The notes beneath the pieces are model-generated. The model ran no database searches. It worked only from the letters and a program-made list of their open reading frames with translations, and was not told where the DNA came from. Source: Rhizobiaceae bacterium (GTDB taxonomy: Bacteria; Pseudomonadota; Alphaproteobacteria; Rhizobiales; Rhizobiaceae). Taken from it: DNA of 38,617 nucleotides. Below are positions 10,015 through 20,282 of the stretch, one piece after another. Within the stretch, counting starts at the first letter, position 1. The number at the start of each line of letters is the position of its first letter. The stretch spans positions 1-38,617 of the forward strand of contig JAHDEP010000007.1 in assembly GCA_020628775.1 (NCBI GenBank), written 5' to 3'. Both the position numbers and the translations under genes were made by a program.

Positions 10015-11342
10015 GTAATATTTTAGCGCGCACGATACTGAGCGGGTATAGATGGACGGGTGCGGCTGTATATCCGCTTCTAGGTCCATATCTTGCTTAT
10101 CGTGCAGCCAAAGGCAAAGAAGAACGTGACAGACGCAGTGAGCGTTATGGACGTTCGAAAGTTGAACGTCCAAATGGACCTTTGATCTGGTTCCATGCTG
10201 CAAGTGTTGGCGAAACAATTGCCGTTATCCCGCTTGTTGAAGAAGTCGTCAGCCGCAATATCTCAGTTGTGCTCACCACGGGCACCGTCACCTCGGCAAA
10301 TATCTGCCAGGATCGTTTGGGTGATAAAGTTATTCACCAATATGTGCCGCTGGATCTAAAGCCCGCAATCAGCAACTTTTTAGATCATTGGAAACCTGAT
10401 CTAGCCATTATCTCAGAATCTGAAATTTGGCCGATGACAATCTTAGAGCTTGGCTCGCGGCGCATGCCGCAAATTTTGGTCAATGGCAGAATGTCAGATA
10501 ATTCATTTGATCGATGGAACAGAAGTCCTGTTCTTGCCGAAGCGCTGTTTGAAAACTTATCTCACGTTATCGCGCAGTCTGAACTTGATGGTGAACGGTT
10601 TAGCGCATTAGGCGCACGCGCTGTCAGTGTTTCTGGCAATCTTAAGGTCGATACGGACCTGCCACCATTTTCACAAGATGATCTGGTTGTATTGCAAAAG
10701 CAAATCGGTGCGCGACCAAGCTGGGCGTCGATCTCAACATTTGAAGGTGAAGAAGCTATTGTTGCTGACACGCTTTTAGACGTTAAAAAAACAGCTAAGA
10801 ACCCGTTAGCGATCATCGTTCCTCGTCATGTTGAACGGTCCGATGGAATTGAAAAAATGCTGACGGACAAGGGGTTAAAAGTTGCCCGTCGTTCGAGAGG
10901 CGATCAGATCACTCAGGATATTGATGTCTTTATTGGTGATACAACAGGTGAAATGGGGCTTTATCTAAGCCTTACAAAAATTGTGTTTGTCGGTAAGTCA
11001 CTTACAGGTGAAGGTGGACAAAATCCGTTGGAACCTGCCATGTTGGGATGCGCGATATTATCGGGTCCAAATGTACAAAACTTCAGAGATTCCTATCGCG
11101 CGCTTTTGCAAAATGGCGCGGCACGTCTTGTAAAAGATGGCGAAGGGCTAACCGCGTGTTTGACCTATTTGTTAGAAAACGAAGATGTCAGAGATACGAT
11201 GATCGAAGCTGGGCAATCTACATTGCTTACCATGCGCGGGTCACTGGACATCACGGTTAAAAATCTTGAACCGTATTTGACGCCTTTGATGATTGAATCA
11301 AGTCTTTTACGCTCCAGAAATAGCGTTAACGTTGGGAGCTAA
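10011..11342 (+). CDS. waaA: 3-deoxy-D-manno-octulosonic acid transferase
   Basis: IWFHAASVGETIAVIPLVE, SESEIWPMTILEL, GGQNPLEPAMLGCAILSGPN. Confidence 0.94.
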   Translation: MSNILARTILSGYRWTGAAVYPLLGPYLAYRAAKGKEERDRRSERYGRSKVERPNGPLIWFHAASVGETIAVIPLVEEVVSRNISVVLTTGTVTSANICQDRLGDKVIHQYVPLDLKPAISNFLDHWKPDLAIISESEIWPMTILELGSRRMPQILVNGRMSDNSFDRWNRSPVLAEALFENLSHVIAQSELDGERFSALGARAVSVSGNLKVDTDLPPFSQDDLVVLQKQIGARPSWASISTFEGEEAIVADTLLDVKKTAKNPLAIIVPRHVERSDGIEKMLTDKGLKVARRSRGDQITQDIDVFIGDTTGEMGLYLSLTKIVFVGKSLTGEGGQNPLEPAMLGCAILSGPNVQNFRDSYRALLQNGAARLVKDGEGLTACLTYLLENEDVRDTMIEAGQSTLLTMRGSLDITVKNLEPYLTPLMIESSLLRSRNSVNVGS

Positions 11343-11344
11343 AA

Positions 11345-12376
11345 ATGGCATCCGATGCGCCTCCCTTTTGGTATGAAAACCCCGGACTAAAATCGTTTTT
11401 GATGTCGCCATTTGGCTGGATTTATGGCGCTGTTGCCACTCGCCAGATGAAAAATGCCAAACGCGAAGAATTGGAAATTCCTGTTTTATGTGTGGGCAAT
11501 TTTACCGTCGGTGGCACAGGTAAAACGCCAACTGCGATCACTATCGCCAAAGCTGCAATCGATATGGGTTTAAAGCCCGGCTTTTTAACCCGTGGATATG
11601 GCGGCGCGGTTTCAGAGCCAACGCTTGTTGATGTTGATCATCATGGCGCAAAATATGTCGGTGATGAACCGCTATTGCTTGCAGCTGTTGCGCCAACAGT
11701 GGTGTCACCCGATCGCATCAAAGGTGCCGAAAAGCTCATTGAAATCGGTGTCGATATCATCTTAATGGACGATGGCTTTCAAAGCGCACATTTATGTTTT
11801 GATTTCGCTCTGTTGGTTGTCGATGCATATCGCGGATTGGGTAATGGTAAGATCATTCCCGCGGGACCTGTTCGCGCGCCGCTTAAAAGACAAATGTTAT
11901 ATGTCGATGCACTTGCAGTTATTGGTGATGGCACGGCAGCTGATCAGCTTATTCGCATCGCAGCGCGTTCAGCAAAACCGGTTTATCCTGCATTATTAAA
12001 ACCTACCGAAAACCAAAACTTTGCAGGTCTATCCTGTTTGGCCTTTGCCGGTATTGGTAATACTGAAAAATTCTTCACATCGCTGAAAGACAGTGGTGCA
12101 AATGTTGAAATTAAGATGTCCTATCCTGATCATCATTATTATGGTGATGATGAGATCAAAGAGCTGCTTGAATTGGCAGATAAAAATGATCTGACATTGG
12201 TGACCACCGCAAAAGATTATGTGCGTATAAAGTCAGGGCTCGGTCTGTCTAAAGAACTGGCTGAGCGGGTGAAGGTGTTCGATATCAACATGGCGTTTGA
12301 TGATTTCGGAACCAGCAAACTTTTGATCAAACGCACAATCGAAAACTACAAAAAGCGTCGATTGAAAAACAAATAA
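11345..12376 (+). CDS. lpxK: tetraacyldisaccharide 4'-kinase
   Basis: CVGNFTVGGTGKTPTAI Walker A, FLTRGYGG, MDDGFQ, PAGPVRAPL. Confidence 0.95.
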   Translation: MASDAPPFWYENPGLKSFLMSPFGWIYGAVATRQMKNAKREELEIPVLCVGNFTVGGTGKTPTAITIAKAAIDMGLKPGFLTRGYGGAVSEPTLVDVDHHGAKYVGDEPLLLAAVAPTVVSPDRIKGAEKLIEIGVDIILMDDGFQSAHLCFDFALLVVDAYRGLGNGKIIPAGPVRAPLKRQMLYVDALAVIGDGTAADQLIRIAARSAKPVYPALLKPTENQNFAGLSCLAFAGIGNTEKFFTSLKDSGANVEIKMSYPDHHYYGDDEIKELLELADKNDLTLVTTAKDYVRIKSGLGLSKELAERVKVFDINMAFDDFGTSKLLIKRTIENYKKRRLKNK

Positions 12377-12384
12377 GCCTTTTG

Positions 12385-12594
12385 TTAGCTCGGCATATTC
12401 TGAAGTTCGGCTGTGTAAGATGCATCTGCATCAACATATGCCTCTTGTCGAGCGACACTCCAGTATTTGAGTTCATCAATTGGTATTCTTTGCCCGGTAA
12501 CAGCACATAAAACATAGCTGCCCTGAACGATGATCTGAAAATCAGCGTCTAGATAGCGAATTTTTGCAGGTGCTGCACCATCAAACCTGTTCAT
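12385..12594 (-). CDS. DUF2093-type small protein
   Basis: 69 aa, AKIRYLDADFQIIVQGSYVLCAVTGQRIPIDELKYWSVARQEAY. Confidence 0.8.
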   Translation of the reverse strand: MNRFDGAAPAKIRYLDADFQIIVQGSYVLCAVTGQRIPIDELKYWSVARQEAYVDADASYTAELQNMPS

Positions 12595-12718
12595 GTTTGT
12601 TCCTTAATTCTGGTCGAATTTGCTAAACCAATGATATTTTTCTTTGATAATAGCCATCAAGCTGCTTTGCAATGTTTTATTGCATTCGCTGATATGGCAG
12701 GAGTTGGCAAGATTGCTG

Positions 12719-14530
12719 CTATCGTCGCGAAAACAGTTTTTCTATCTCTTCTAGCCCAAGCTCAATATAAGTTGGTCGCCCGTGATTGCATTGCCCGGAT
12801 CCGGGCGTATTTTCCATTTGCCGCAACAGCGCGTTCATTTCATCAGCTTGCATTCTGCGTCCCGAGCGAACCGAACCATGACAGGCCATGGTCGATGCCA
12901 CAGCTTCAAGTTTCTGAGCTAAACCAGACGCATCATCCCATTCTGCGATTTCATCACTGAGCTGACGCAATAATGCAGCTGCATCCGTCTCACCCAAAAT
13001 CGCTGGGGTTTCTCGCACAGCAATTGCGCCGGGGCCAAAGCGTTCAATGGTCAAACCAAGTTTTGTAAAATCTTCTGAGAACTGCATCAATCGATCGCAT
13101 TCATCCTCACTGAAATCGATAATCTCCGGAATAAGCAACGCCTGTGCTGCAACTTCGTTTGAAAACAAGGATTTTTTCATGCGTTCATAAACAATGCGCT
13201 CATGTGCGGCATGTTGATCTACAATAATCATCCCATTTTCTGTTTGAGATAATATATAATTCTCGTGAATTTGAGCACGCGCGGCACCTAAACGTTTTTG
13301 AACGTGATCAGGTTGCGCCTCTTGTGTTTCAAACCTTGCTGATGGTGCCTCAGTGCTCATAAATGTTGATTGTGGGGTTTCACCAAACCCATCATTTAAC
13401 GGTCGAGAAGGGGAGCGATCTGCGGTCCAATCTCCACTTTGTTGAGATGTGAAATCACGTTGCTGCCAATTTGCACTTGCTGGTGTGGGGTCTTCAACGC
13501 GAAATGCACTTATCATATCGCTGGCTGCGGTACTTGATGACCGGTCGCCAGATATTCCCAATGATTGTCGAATTGCACCAATGATCAAACCACGCACCAT
13601 TTGCGGGTCACGAAATCTGACATCAGCTTTTGCAGGATGAACATTCACATCAACAAGCGCCGGATCGAGCGAGATGAACAACACAGCAACAGGATATCGC
13701 CCTTTTGGCAATCGATCAGAATAGGCAGCGCGCAGAGCCGACAGCACCATCTTATCTTGAATAGGGCGACCATTTACATATGCAAACTGGTGCAGTGAGT
13801 TTCCACGGTTAAAGGTTGGAACACCAATATATCCGCCCAGTGAAATGGTTTCGCGAACTGCATCAATCTCAATAGTGTTGTCGGCAAAATCTCGGCCCAA
13901 GACTTGCGAAATGCGGGCGAGTTGATCATCGCCTGTCGATTTGAACTCTAAGCTTGAACGATCAGGCCCGGTCAGAGAGAAATGAATATGCGGAAAAGCA
14001 ATCGCAATGCGCTTTATCACATCGGCAATAGCTGTGTTTTCCGCGCGATCGCTTTTCATAAATTTAAGGCGCGCGGGTGTTGCAAAAAACAGGTCTCTGA
14101 CCTCAATCAATGTACCCGGATTTGTTGCGCGCGGACGCACTTCTGAAACCGAACCGCCGGTGACCGAAATCTCAAAACCAATTTCAGCATCAGGTAATCG
14201 ACTTCTGATGTTTAGTTTTGAGACAGATCCGATGGATGGCAGCGCTTCGCCGCGGAAACCTAACGAGCTGATATCGTCTAATCGATCATCAATTTTGGAC
14301 GTACAATGCCGTTCGATAGCAAGGCGCAACTCGTCTTTGCTCATCCCGCAACCATTATCAATAACGCGCAACAGTGCCTTGCCGCCAGATGCGGTTGCGA
14401 TCTCAATTCTTGTTGCCCCGGCATCAATTGAGTTTTCGACAAGTTCTTTAACGACACTTGAAGGTCTTTCCACCACTTCACCAGCAGCAATCTGGTTAAC
14501 AAGCGTGTCTGATAAGCGTTTTATGGTCAT
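12719..14530 (-). CDS. mutL: DNA mismatch repair endonuclease MutL
   Basis: GHKL N-terminus ([26 protein letters not shown]), C-terminal [12 protein letters not shown] matching DQHA(X)2E(X)4E, CNHGRPT. Confidence 0.96.
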   Translation of the reverse strand: MTIKRLSDTLVNQIAAGEVVERPSSVVKELVENSIDAGATRIEIATASGGKALLRVIDNGCGMSKDELRLAIERHCTSKIDDRLDDISSLGFRGEALPSIGSVSKLNIRSRLPDAEIGFEISVTGGSVSEVRPRATNPGTLIEVRDLFFATPARLKFMKSDRAENTAIADVIKRIAIAFPHIHFSLTGPDRSSLEFKSTGDDQLARISQVLGRDFADNTIEIDAVRETISLGGYIGVPTFNRGNSLHQFAYVNGRPIQDKMVLSALRAAYSDRLPKGRYPVAVLFISLDPALVDVNVHPAKADVRFRDPQMVRGLIIGAIRQSLGISGDRSSSTAASDMISAFRVEDPTPASANWQQRDFTSQQSGDWTADRSPSRPLNDGFGETPQSTFMSTEAPSARFETQEAQPDHVQKRLGAARAQIHENYILSQTENGMIIVDQHAAHERIVYERMKKSLFSNEVAAQALLIPEIIDFSEDECDRLMQFSEDFTKLGLTIERFGPGAIAVRETPAILGETDAAALLRQLSDEIAEWDDASGLAQKLEAVASTMACHGSVRSGRRMQADEMNALLRQMENTPGSGQCNHGRPTYIELGLEEIEKLFSRR

Positions 14531-14635
14531 GGCTCTATTGTCATGGATTCGAATAAATGAGAAAAGAGGCTTCGCCCATTTTTCGAATACACTTCACATT
14601 ATTTGCATTAAATATTGCAAGAAAGGCCATAATCC

Positions 14636-15916
14636 TTGTCCTCATCTGATAATATTGTCGCCGAACTTAAATCTTTATTCCATCATGGCCTTGATATCGC
14701 AGATCCGATCAACTGCGTGCCGCCACATTTGCCGGAAAAACCAAAAGGTCGCGTATTGATTATTTCAGCGGGTAAAGCTGCTGCATCAATGGCGCATGCT
14801 GTTGAGCAAAAATGGGGAGATGGTCTGGAAGGCATCGCAGTTACCAGATACGGACACGGAAAAGAGTGCCAATCAATCGAAGTGATCGAGGCTGCACATC
14901 CGGTGCCAGACAATCGCGGCGAGATCGCCGCAAAAAGATTGTTAGAGGTTGCAAATACGCTTGAAGAAGACGATTTGCTACTATGCCTGATTTCAGGTGG
15001 TGGTTCGGCTTTGCTTGGCCTTGCGGCTGACGGACTTACTTTTGAAGATAAAAAAGCAATCAATAAGGCGTTGTTGGCCTCTGGTGCGCCAATCGGTGAA
15101 ATGAACATTGTGCGAAAGCATTTATCCGCCATTAAAGGCGGCCGCTTGGCAAAAGCTGCATATCCGGCATCAATTTTGACAATGGCAATCTCAGATGTGC
15201 CGGGCGATGACCCATCCATTATCGCATCTGGCCCAACGGTGCCGGATGAGAGCACAAGTGAGCAAGCCATTGAGATTATCGATCGCTATGGCATAGCAAT
15301 TCCCGATCACGTTCGTGCGCATCTTAAAAGCCCATTGAGTGAAACGCCGAAACCCGGCGATGAGATTTTTGAAAAGTCTGAAGTTGTCATGGTCGCAAAG
15401 CCTGCAGACATGGTCAATTCAGTTTGCGATAAAGCTACGAGCTTAGGATTTGAAGTTATAAATCTTGGTGCTGATATTGAGGGCGAAGCCAGCGAAGTTG
15501 GTAAAGAGCAGGCTCAAATGGCGCTTGAGTATTACGCAAAAATGAAAGTCGGCGACAAGCCCATCGCAATCATTTCAGGTGGTGAAACAACGGTCACCAT
15601 TGAAGGTGAAGGCGGAAAAGGTGGACGAAACTGCGAATATATCTTGTCGCTCGCCGTTGCGCTGGATGGTGCTGAAAGTATCCACGCGCTTGCATGTGAT
15701 ACAGATGGCATTGATGGCAGCGAAGATGTTGCGGGTGCGGTCATCACGCCCGATACCTTAAAGCGGGCCCAATCAGCTGGGTATTCTGCGCAAGAAATGC
15801 TCGCAAAACACGATTCTTATACAATGTTTCAAGCAATAGGAGATTTGTATAAAACCGGCCCAACGCTCACAAATGTCAATGATTTACGCATCATTTACAT
15901 CACAAAAAGCGAGTAA
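14636..15916 (+). CDS. glycerate 2-kinase / hydroxypyruvate reductase-annotated family (DUF4147/MOFRL)
   Basis: SAGKAAASMAHAVE, LLCLISGGGSALL, ISGGETTVTIEGEGGKGGRNCE, ACDTDGIDGSEDVAGA; TTG start. Confidence 0.92.
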   Translation: MSSSDNIVAELKSLFHHGLDIADPINCVPPHLPEKPKGRVLIISAGKAAASMAHAVEQKWGDGLEGIAVTRYGHGKECQSIEVIEAAHPVPDNRGEIAAKRLLEVANTLEEDDLLLCLISGGGSALLGLAADGLTFEDKKAINKALLASGAPIGEMNIVRKHLSAIKGGRLAKAAYPASILTMAISDVPGDDPSIIASGPTVPDESTSEQAIEIIDRYGIAIPDHVRAHLKSPLSETPKPGDEIFEKSEVVMVAKPADMVNSVCDKATSLGFEVINLGADIEGEASEVGKEQAQMALEYYAKMKVGDKPIAIISGGETTVTIEGEGGKGGRNCEYILSLAVALDGAESIHALACDTDGIDGSEDVAGAVITPDTLKRAQSAGYSAQEMLAKHDSYTMFQAIGDLYKTGPTLTNVNDLRIIYITKSE

Positions 15917-16040
15917 ACTTCAAATCTTAGCCCTTAATCTGAGGGACAACTGATAGTATAAAATTAACAATTGTCCCGTAATCATAGTCTCATAAACGAA
16001 AACATTAGTATGTAAACGTGAAATTGGGGTCTTTGATTAA

Positions 16041-17396
16041 ATGGATTTGGCATCCACTCGGTCGAATAATATAGCTGAAGATGTGTCTCGGTTCACAGAC
16101 CCTTTGACAGGATTGGGTAATCGCAGACGCTTGATTGATAAGATCCTACGACTTGTCGATGAACGCGCTCTAGACCCAGCTCCATTTACCGTTGGTATTA
16201 TGAATATTGATGGCTTTAAGCCAATCAATGATCTGTTTGGACATGCTGCTGGTGATGAAATTCTAAGTCAAATTGCGCATCGCCTAAAAAGTTGCCTTCC
16301 AGAAGGGGCAACCTGCGCACGCCTAAATGGCGACGAATTTGGATTTCTATTACCGTTGGTTTTCGATAAGGAAAACGCCACCAAGCTTGGTAAGGTTTTA
16401 GCGGAAGTTTGCTCAGCACCATATGATTTGGGCGACCGTAATGTGCGCTTGTCATCTTCGTTTGGATTTTCAATTTACCCATTTGCTGGCGAAGATGAAA
16501 ATGCTTTGCTCGAAAGTGCAGATACCGCGCTTTATCGCTCAAAGCGCCGCGGACGCAATCAAATTACGGTCTACTCAGAAGAAATTGCTGATCAGATCAA
16601 ACGCGGCACTCAGATTGAGCAAGCGTTGCGTCGTGCGATCACCGCAGATGAAGTGGAAGTTCACTTCCAACCAATCATTGATCTATCAACCAACATTCCT
16701 GTTGGATTTGAAGGCCTAGCGCGTTGGACAGATCGCGAACTTGGATTTGTATCACCCGGCGCATTTATTCCATTGGCGGAAGAGCGCGGATTTATCGATA
16801 GCTTAACTGAGGTGCTGCTGAAAAAAGCAGTAAAGGTTGCGCAAACATGGCCGGAAGGCATGTTCTTATCGTTCAACTTGTCATCTGCGCAACTAGTGGA
16901 TCCAAGCACAGCATCTTCGATCATTCAGATACTTCATCGTTCAGGCATAGATGCCCGTGCTGTTGAAATGGAAATCACCGAAACCGCGATGATGACCGAT
17001 CCGGACACCGCCAATAAAATCATGAACGAGTTGCGCGCCGCAGGTGTTGGTATTTCTTTAGATGATTTTGGTACAGGCCAATCCAGCCTTGGTCGATTAC
17101 GTGATTTCGCATTTGATAAGGTCAAGATTGACCGCGCATTCGTGAGCAAGATCACCGATGATCGCTCAACCGAGCACATCGTCAAAGCGATCCTGACCAT
17201 GTGTTATGGTCTTGATCTATTGGCCGTAGCTGAAGGGATCGAAACGGAAGAACAAGCCGATATGCTCAGAGAAATGGGCTGTGCTTACGGGCAGGGTTAT
17301 CTATTCGGCAAAGCTCAAAATGCAAAAGATACTTGCATGTATTTGGAAACATTAGGTATTTTGCCGCGCGGTTCATCACTTAACTTCCAATATTAA
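16041..17396 (+). CDS. GGDEF/EAL domain c-di-GMP protein, no N-terminal sensor domain
   Basis: DPLTGLGNRR then NGDEF (variant GGDEF); EAL domain with FEGLARW, MEITETAMM, DDFGTGQSSL, VKIDR, AVAEGIETEEQ. Confidence 0.94.
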   Translation: MDLASTRSNNIAEDVSRFTDPLTGLGNRRRLIDKILRLVDERALDPAPFTVGIMNIDGFKPINDLFGHAAGDEILSQIAHRLKSCLPEGATCARLNGDEFGFLLPLVFDKENATKLGKVLAEVCSAPYDLGDRNVRLSSSFGFSIYPFAGEDENALLESADTALYRSKRRGRNQITVYSEEIADQIKRGTQIEQALRRAITADEVEVHFQPIIDLSTNIPVGFEGLARWTDRELGFVSPGAFIPLAEERGFIDSLTEVLLKKAVKVAQTWPEGMFLSFNLSSAQLVDPSTASSIIQILHRSGIDARAVEMEITETAMMTDPDTANKIMNELRAAGVGISLDDFGTGQSSLGRLRDFAFDKVKIDRAFVSKITDDRSTEHIVKAILTMCYGLDLLAVAEGIETEEQADMLREMGCAYGQGYLFGKAQNAKDTCMYLETLGILPRGSSLNFQY

Positions 17397-17399
17397 GAG

Positions 17400-18815
17400 C
17401 TAAGCTGTAAGCAGATTCTGTAGCTTTCCGTATTCCCTGATCTGCTCAATTTTATTTTCAAACGCTGACCAGTCATCTTTTTCTGCAATCTCTGACCAGA
17501 TATCCTCAACTTCGTCTATGAGCAATGTCGTCGCTTTTGCACCGGGCTTTGTAAGCTTATGATCAAGATAAGCATCGATGTTTGGCAAGGTTTCACATTT
17601 TCGGATATTTGTGATCAGAACACCCATTTCTCCCGTTTTATAATAATTCGCATTGGGGCTTTGCGTGAGCCTTTCCTCTTTTGCGCCGCCGGCTAAATCA
17701 AAAAATGCCTGCTCAAACAAGGCATCGCTGGCTTGAAGCGTTTTATAATAAAGCGGGATAAGCGGATGTGGTTCAGAACCTACATCTTTAAGCCCAAGAC
17801 GCTTTAACGTGAGCTTTTGAAGTTCAGCCTCAAAGATAGGTGAATAACCTTCGATGGCTGATTTAAGTTCATCAATATCGCAAAGTGGGATCAAACACTC
17901 TGCCAATCGCGCCAAATTCCATTGTAAAGCATCAGGCTGGCGTCCAAAGGCATAAAGCCCAGAATGGTCAAAGTAGGCTGCGGTAAAATCTGCATCCAAG
18001 TTGGGTAGAAAACGCCAGGGACCATAATCAAAGCTTTCCCCTGTGATGGTGATATTATCAGTATTGAGCACCCCGTGGACAAATCCTGCGACGAACCATT
18101 GTGCGCCCATTTTTGCAACAGCGTTCACCACTAGTTTGTAAAATGCCAATACCGGATTATCTGATTGTTTTGCCTCAGGCCAATAGTTCTCAATCGCGTA
18201 ATTCACCAACGTCTCGATGTTCTCGTGATCTTTTAAATATAAAAGTCGCTGAAACGTTCCGATACGAATATGGCTGTGATTGAGGCGTACCAAAACACTT
18301 GATCGTGCAGGGGAGGGTTCGTCATTGCGATAAAGCCGTTCACCGGTTTCAATCAGGCTAAAGCTTTTGGATGTGTTTACACCAAGAGCCGTGAGTAGTT
18401 CTGTTGCCAAAACTTCACGCACGCCACCCTTAAGCGTTAGGCGTCCATCACCAGCGCGCGACCATGGTGTTTGCCCAGATCCCTTTGTACCAAGATCTAA
18501 CAAGCGATCTTTGTCATCAATCATTTGTGCAAATAAGAACCCTCGCCCGTCACCAAGCTCGGGATTATAATTGCGAAACTGATGGCCGTGATACCTGAGT
18601 GCTAATGGTTGTTGCAGATTATCGGGTAATGGTTTGAAACGGCCAAAATGCGAGAGCCATTCCTCATCAGAAAGCTCTTCAAGCCCGACCGTTTTTGCAG
18701 CTGTTTGATTGCGATATCGCAATATGGTTTCTGGAAAATCTGCAGCTTCGACCGGATCAAAAAATACCTCTCCTAAATTAAGATGCTGTGTGGACGGGCT
18801 ATAAGGATGTGGCAT
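17400..18815 (-). CDS. selO: YdiU/SelO family pseudokinase-type protein (protein AMPylase family), short C-terminus
   Basis: YHGHQFRNYNPELGDGRGFLFAQ, LDLGTKGSGQTPWSRAGDGRLTLKGGVREVLATE, VLNTDNITITGESFDYGPW. Confidence 0.9.
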   Translation of the reverse strand: MPHPYSPSTQHLNLGEVFFDPVEAADFPETILRYRNQTAAKTVGLEELSDEEWLSHFGRFKPLPDNLQQPLALRYHGHQFRNYNPELGDGRGFLFAQMIDDKDRLLDLGTKGSGQTPWSRAGDGRLTLKGGVREVLATELLTALGVNTSKSFSLIETGERLYRNDEPSPARSSVLVRLNHSHIRIGTFQRLLYLKDHENIETLVNYAIENYWPEAKQSDNPVLAFYKLVVNAVAKMGAQWFVAGFVHGVLNTDNITITGESFDYGPWRFLPNLDADFTAAYFDHSGLYAFGRQPDALQWNLARLAECLIPLCDIDELKSAIEGYSPIFEAELQKLTLKRLGLKDVGSEPHPLIPLYYKTLQASDALFEQAFFDLAGGAKEERLTQSPNANYYKTGEMGVLITNIRKCETLPNIDAYLDHKLTKPGAKATTLLIDEVEDIWSEIAEKDDWSAFENKIEQIREYGKLQNLLTA

Positions 18816-18890
18816 TTAAAAATCTCTGCATACGATTTGTTTTGGTATCGTACATTTAGGGTGCCAGAGCGCAAGTTGTAATGGGTAAAT

Positions 18891-18919
18891 AAAAAAGAGC
18901 GCCAATCAGATTGGCGCTC
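18891..18919 (-). terminator. Rho-independent terminator downstream of xylA
   Basis: Perfect 10-bp stem GAGCGCCAAT-CAG-ATTGGCGCTC (18897-18919), followed on the minus strand by TTTTTT. Confidence 0.88.
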
Positions 18920-18968
18920 ATCTTCGAATACAAATGTATTCACAGGGAGGATTTTATCAAATCAGCTT

Positions 18969-20282
18969 TTAAACAAAGCGGTTGATGACGTTTTCAAGGT
19001 ATTCTTGACGCCCTGAAATCGGTTCAGGGTTCACATCCGCTTGCTCGACATAGCTTGAAATTTCTTCAAGACCATATTCTCCGTTGAGCATTTTCTGTGC
19101 TTCATCGCCTTTCCAACCGGCGTAACGATCTTCAACAAAACTATCGAGTGTTCCATCTTCGATCATTGCAGCCGCTGCTTTAAGACCGCGAGCACAAATA
19201 TCCATGCCGCCGATATGACCGTGTAGCAGATCTTCTGCATCCACTGATTGGCGACGGATTTTCGCATCAAAGTTTGTGCCACCTGTTTTAAGGCCGCCAT
19301 CTTTTAAGATGTGGTAATATGCAAGTGCCACTTCAGGTACGTTATTTGGGAACTGGTCTGTATCCCAGCCTGATTGATAGTCATTGCGGTTCATATCAAT
19401 CGAGCCCAACATGCCAAGGCTGGTAGCTGTTGCAATCTCATGCTCAAAGCTATGGCCAGCTAGGATGGCATGGCCTTGCTCGAGATTAAGCTTCACTTCG
19501 TTTTCTAGACCGTGTCGCTTTAAGAACCCATAACAAGTTGCTGCATCATAATCATATTGATGCTTACTTGGTTCTTGTGGTTTTGGCTCAACAAGAATTG
19601 TGCCTTTAAAGCCAATCTGGTGCTTATATTCAACTACCATATTGAGCATACGACCCATTTGTGCATCTTCTTTGCCAAGATCAGTATTGAGCAGTGTTTC
19701 ATAGCCCTCGCGACCACCCCAGAGGACGTAATTCTCACCACCCAATTTGTGCGTCGCGTCCATGCACGACTTAATTGTAGCCGCTGAATATGCAAATACA
19801 TCCGGATCAGGATTTGTACTTGCGCCCGACATAAAGCGTTTATGTGAGAACAGATTTGCAGTTCCCCACAAAAGCTTCATGCCTGTTTCAGCTTGCTTTT
19901 GTTCAAAAATTCCAACGATTTCTTCTAAGTTACGTTTGCTTTCAGCAAAATTGGCGCCTTCCGGGCGCACATCCGCATCATGGAAGCAGTAATATGGCGC
20001 ACCCAGGATTTCGAACATGTCAAAAGCAACATCTGCTTTTAGTTTTGCATTGCCCATTTCATCTTGTGGATACCAGGGTCTATCAAAAGTGCGACCACCA
20101 AATGGATCGCCACCTTCCCAAGCGAAAGAATGCCAATAAGCAACAGCAAAACGCAAGTGATCTTCCATGCGTTTACCCATGACCATTTCATCGGGATTAT
20201 AGTGACGAAAAGCCATTGGGTTTGTGCTATCCGGCCCTTCATATTTTATTTTTTCGATCCCTGAAAAGAAACCTGTTTTCAT
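18969..20282 (-). CDS. xylA: xylose isomerase
   Basis: [47 protein letters not shown]. Confidence 0.97.
   Translation of the reverse strand: MKTGFFSGIEKIKYEGPDSTNPMAFRHYNPDEMVMGKRMEDHLRFAVAYWHSFAWEGGDPFGGRTFDRPWYPQDEMGNAKLKADVAFDMFEILGAPYYCFHDADVRPEGANFAESKRNLEEIVGIFEQKQAETGMKLLWGTANLFSHKRFMSGASTNPDPDVFAYSAATIKSCMDATHKLGGENYVLWGGREGYETLLNTDLGKEDAQMGRMLNMVVEYKHQIGFKGTILVEPKPQEPSKHQYDYDAATCYGFLKRHGLENEVKLNLEQGHAILAGHSFEHEIATATSLGMLGSIDMNRNDYQSGWDTDQFPNNVPEVALAYYHILKDGGLKTGGTNFDAKIRRQSVDAEDLLHGHIGGMDICARGLKAAAAMIEDGTLDSFVEDRYAGWKGDEAQKMLNGEYGLEEISSYVEQADVNPEPISGRQEYLENVINRFV

Noticed and set aside
14007-14759. 250-aa + strand ORF antisense to mutL
   Set aside because: Lies opposite conserved mutL coding sequence with Ser/Ile/Arg-rich shadow composition; no domain recognised.
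14683-15270. 195-aa - strand ORF within glycerate kinase
   Set aside because: Antisense shadow of a clear conserved gene.
17400-17402. Possible selenocysteine codon at the SelO end
   Set aside because: The stop is TAG, not TGA.
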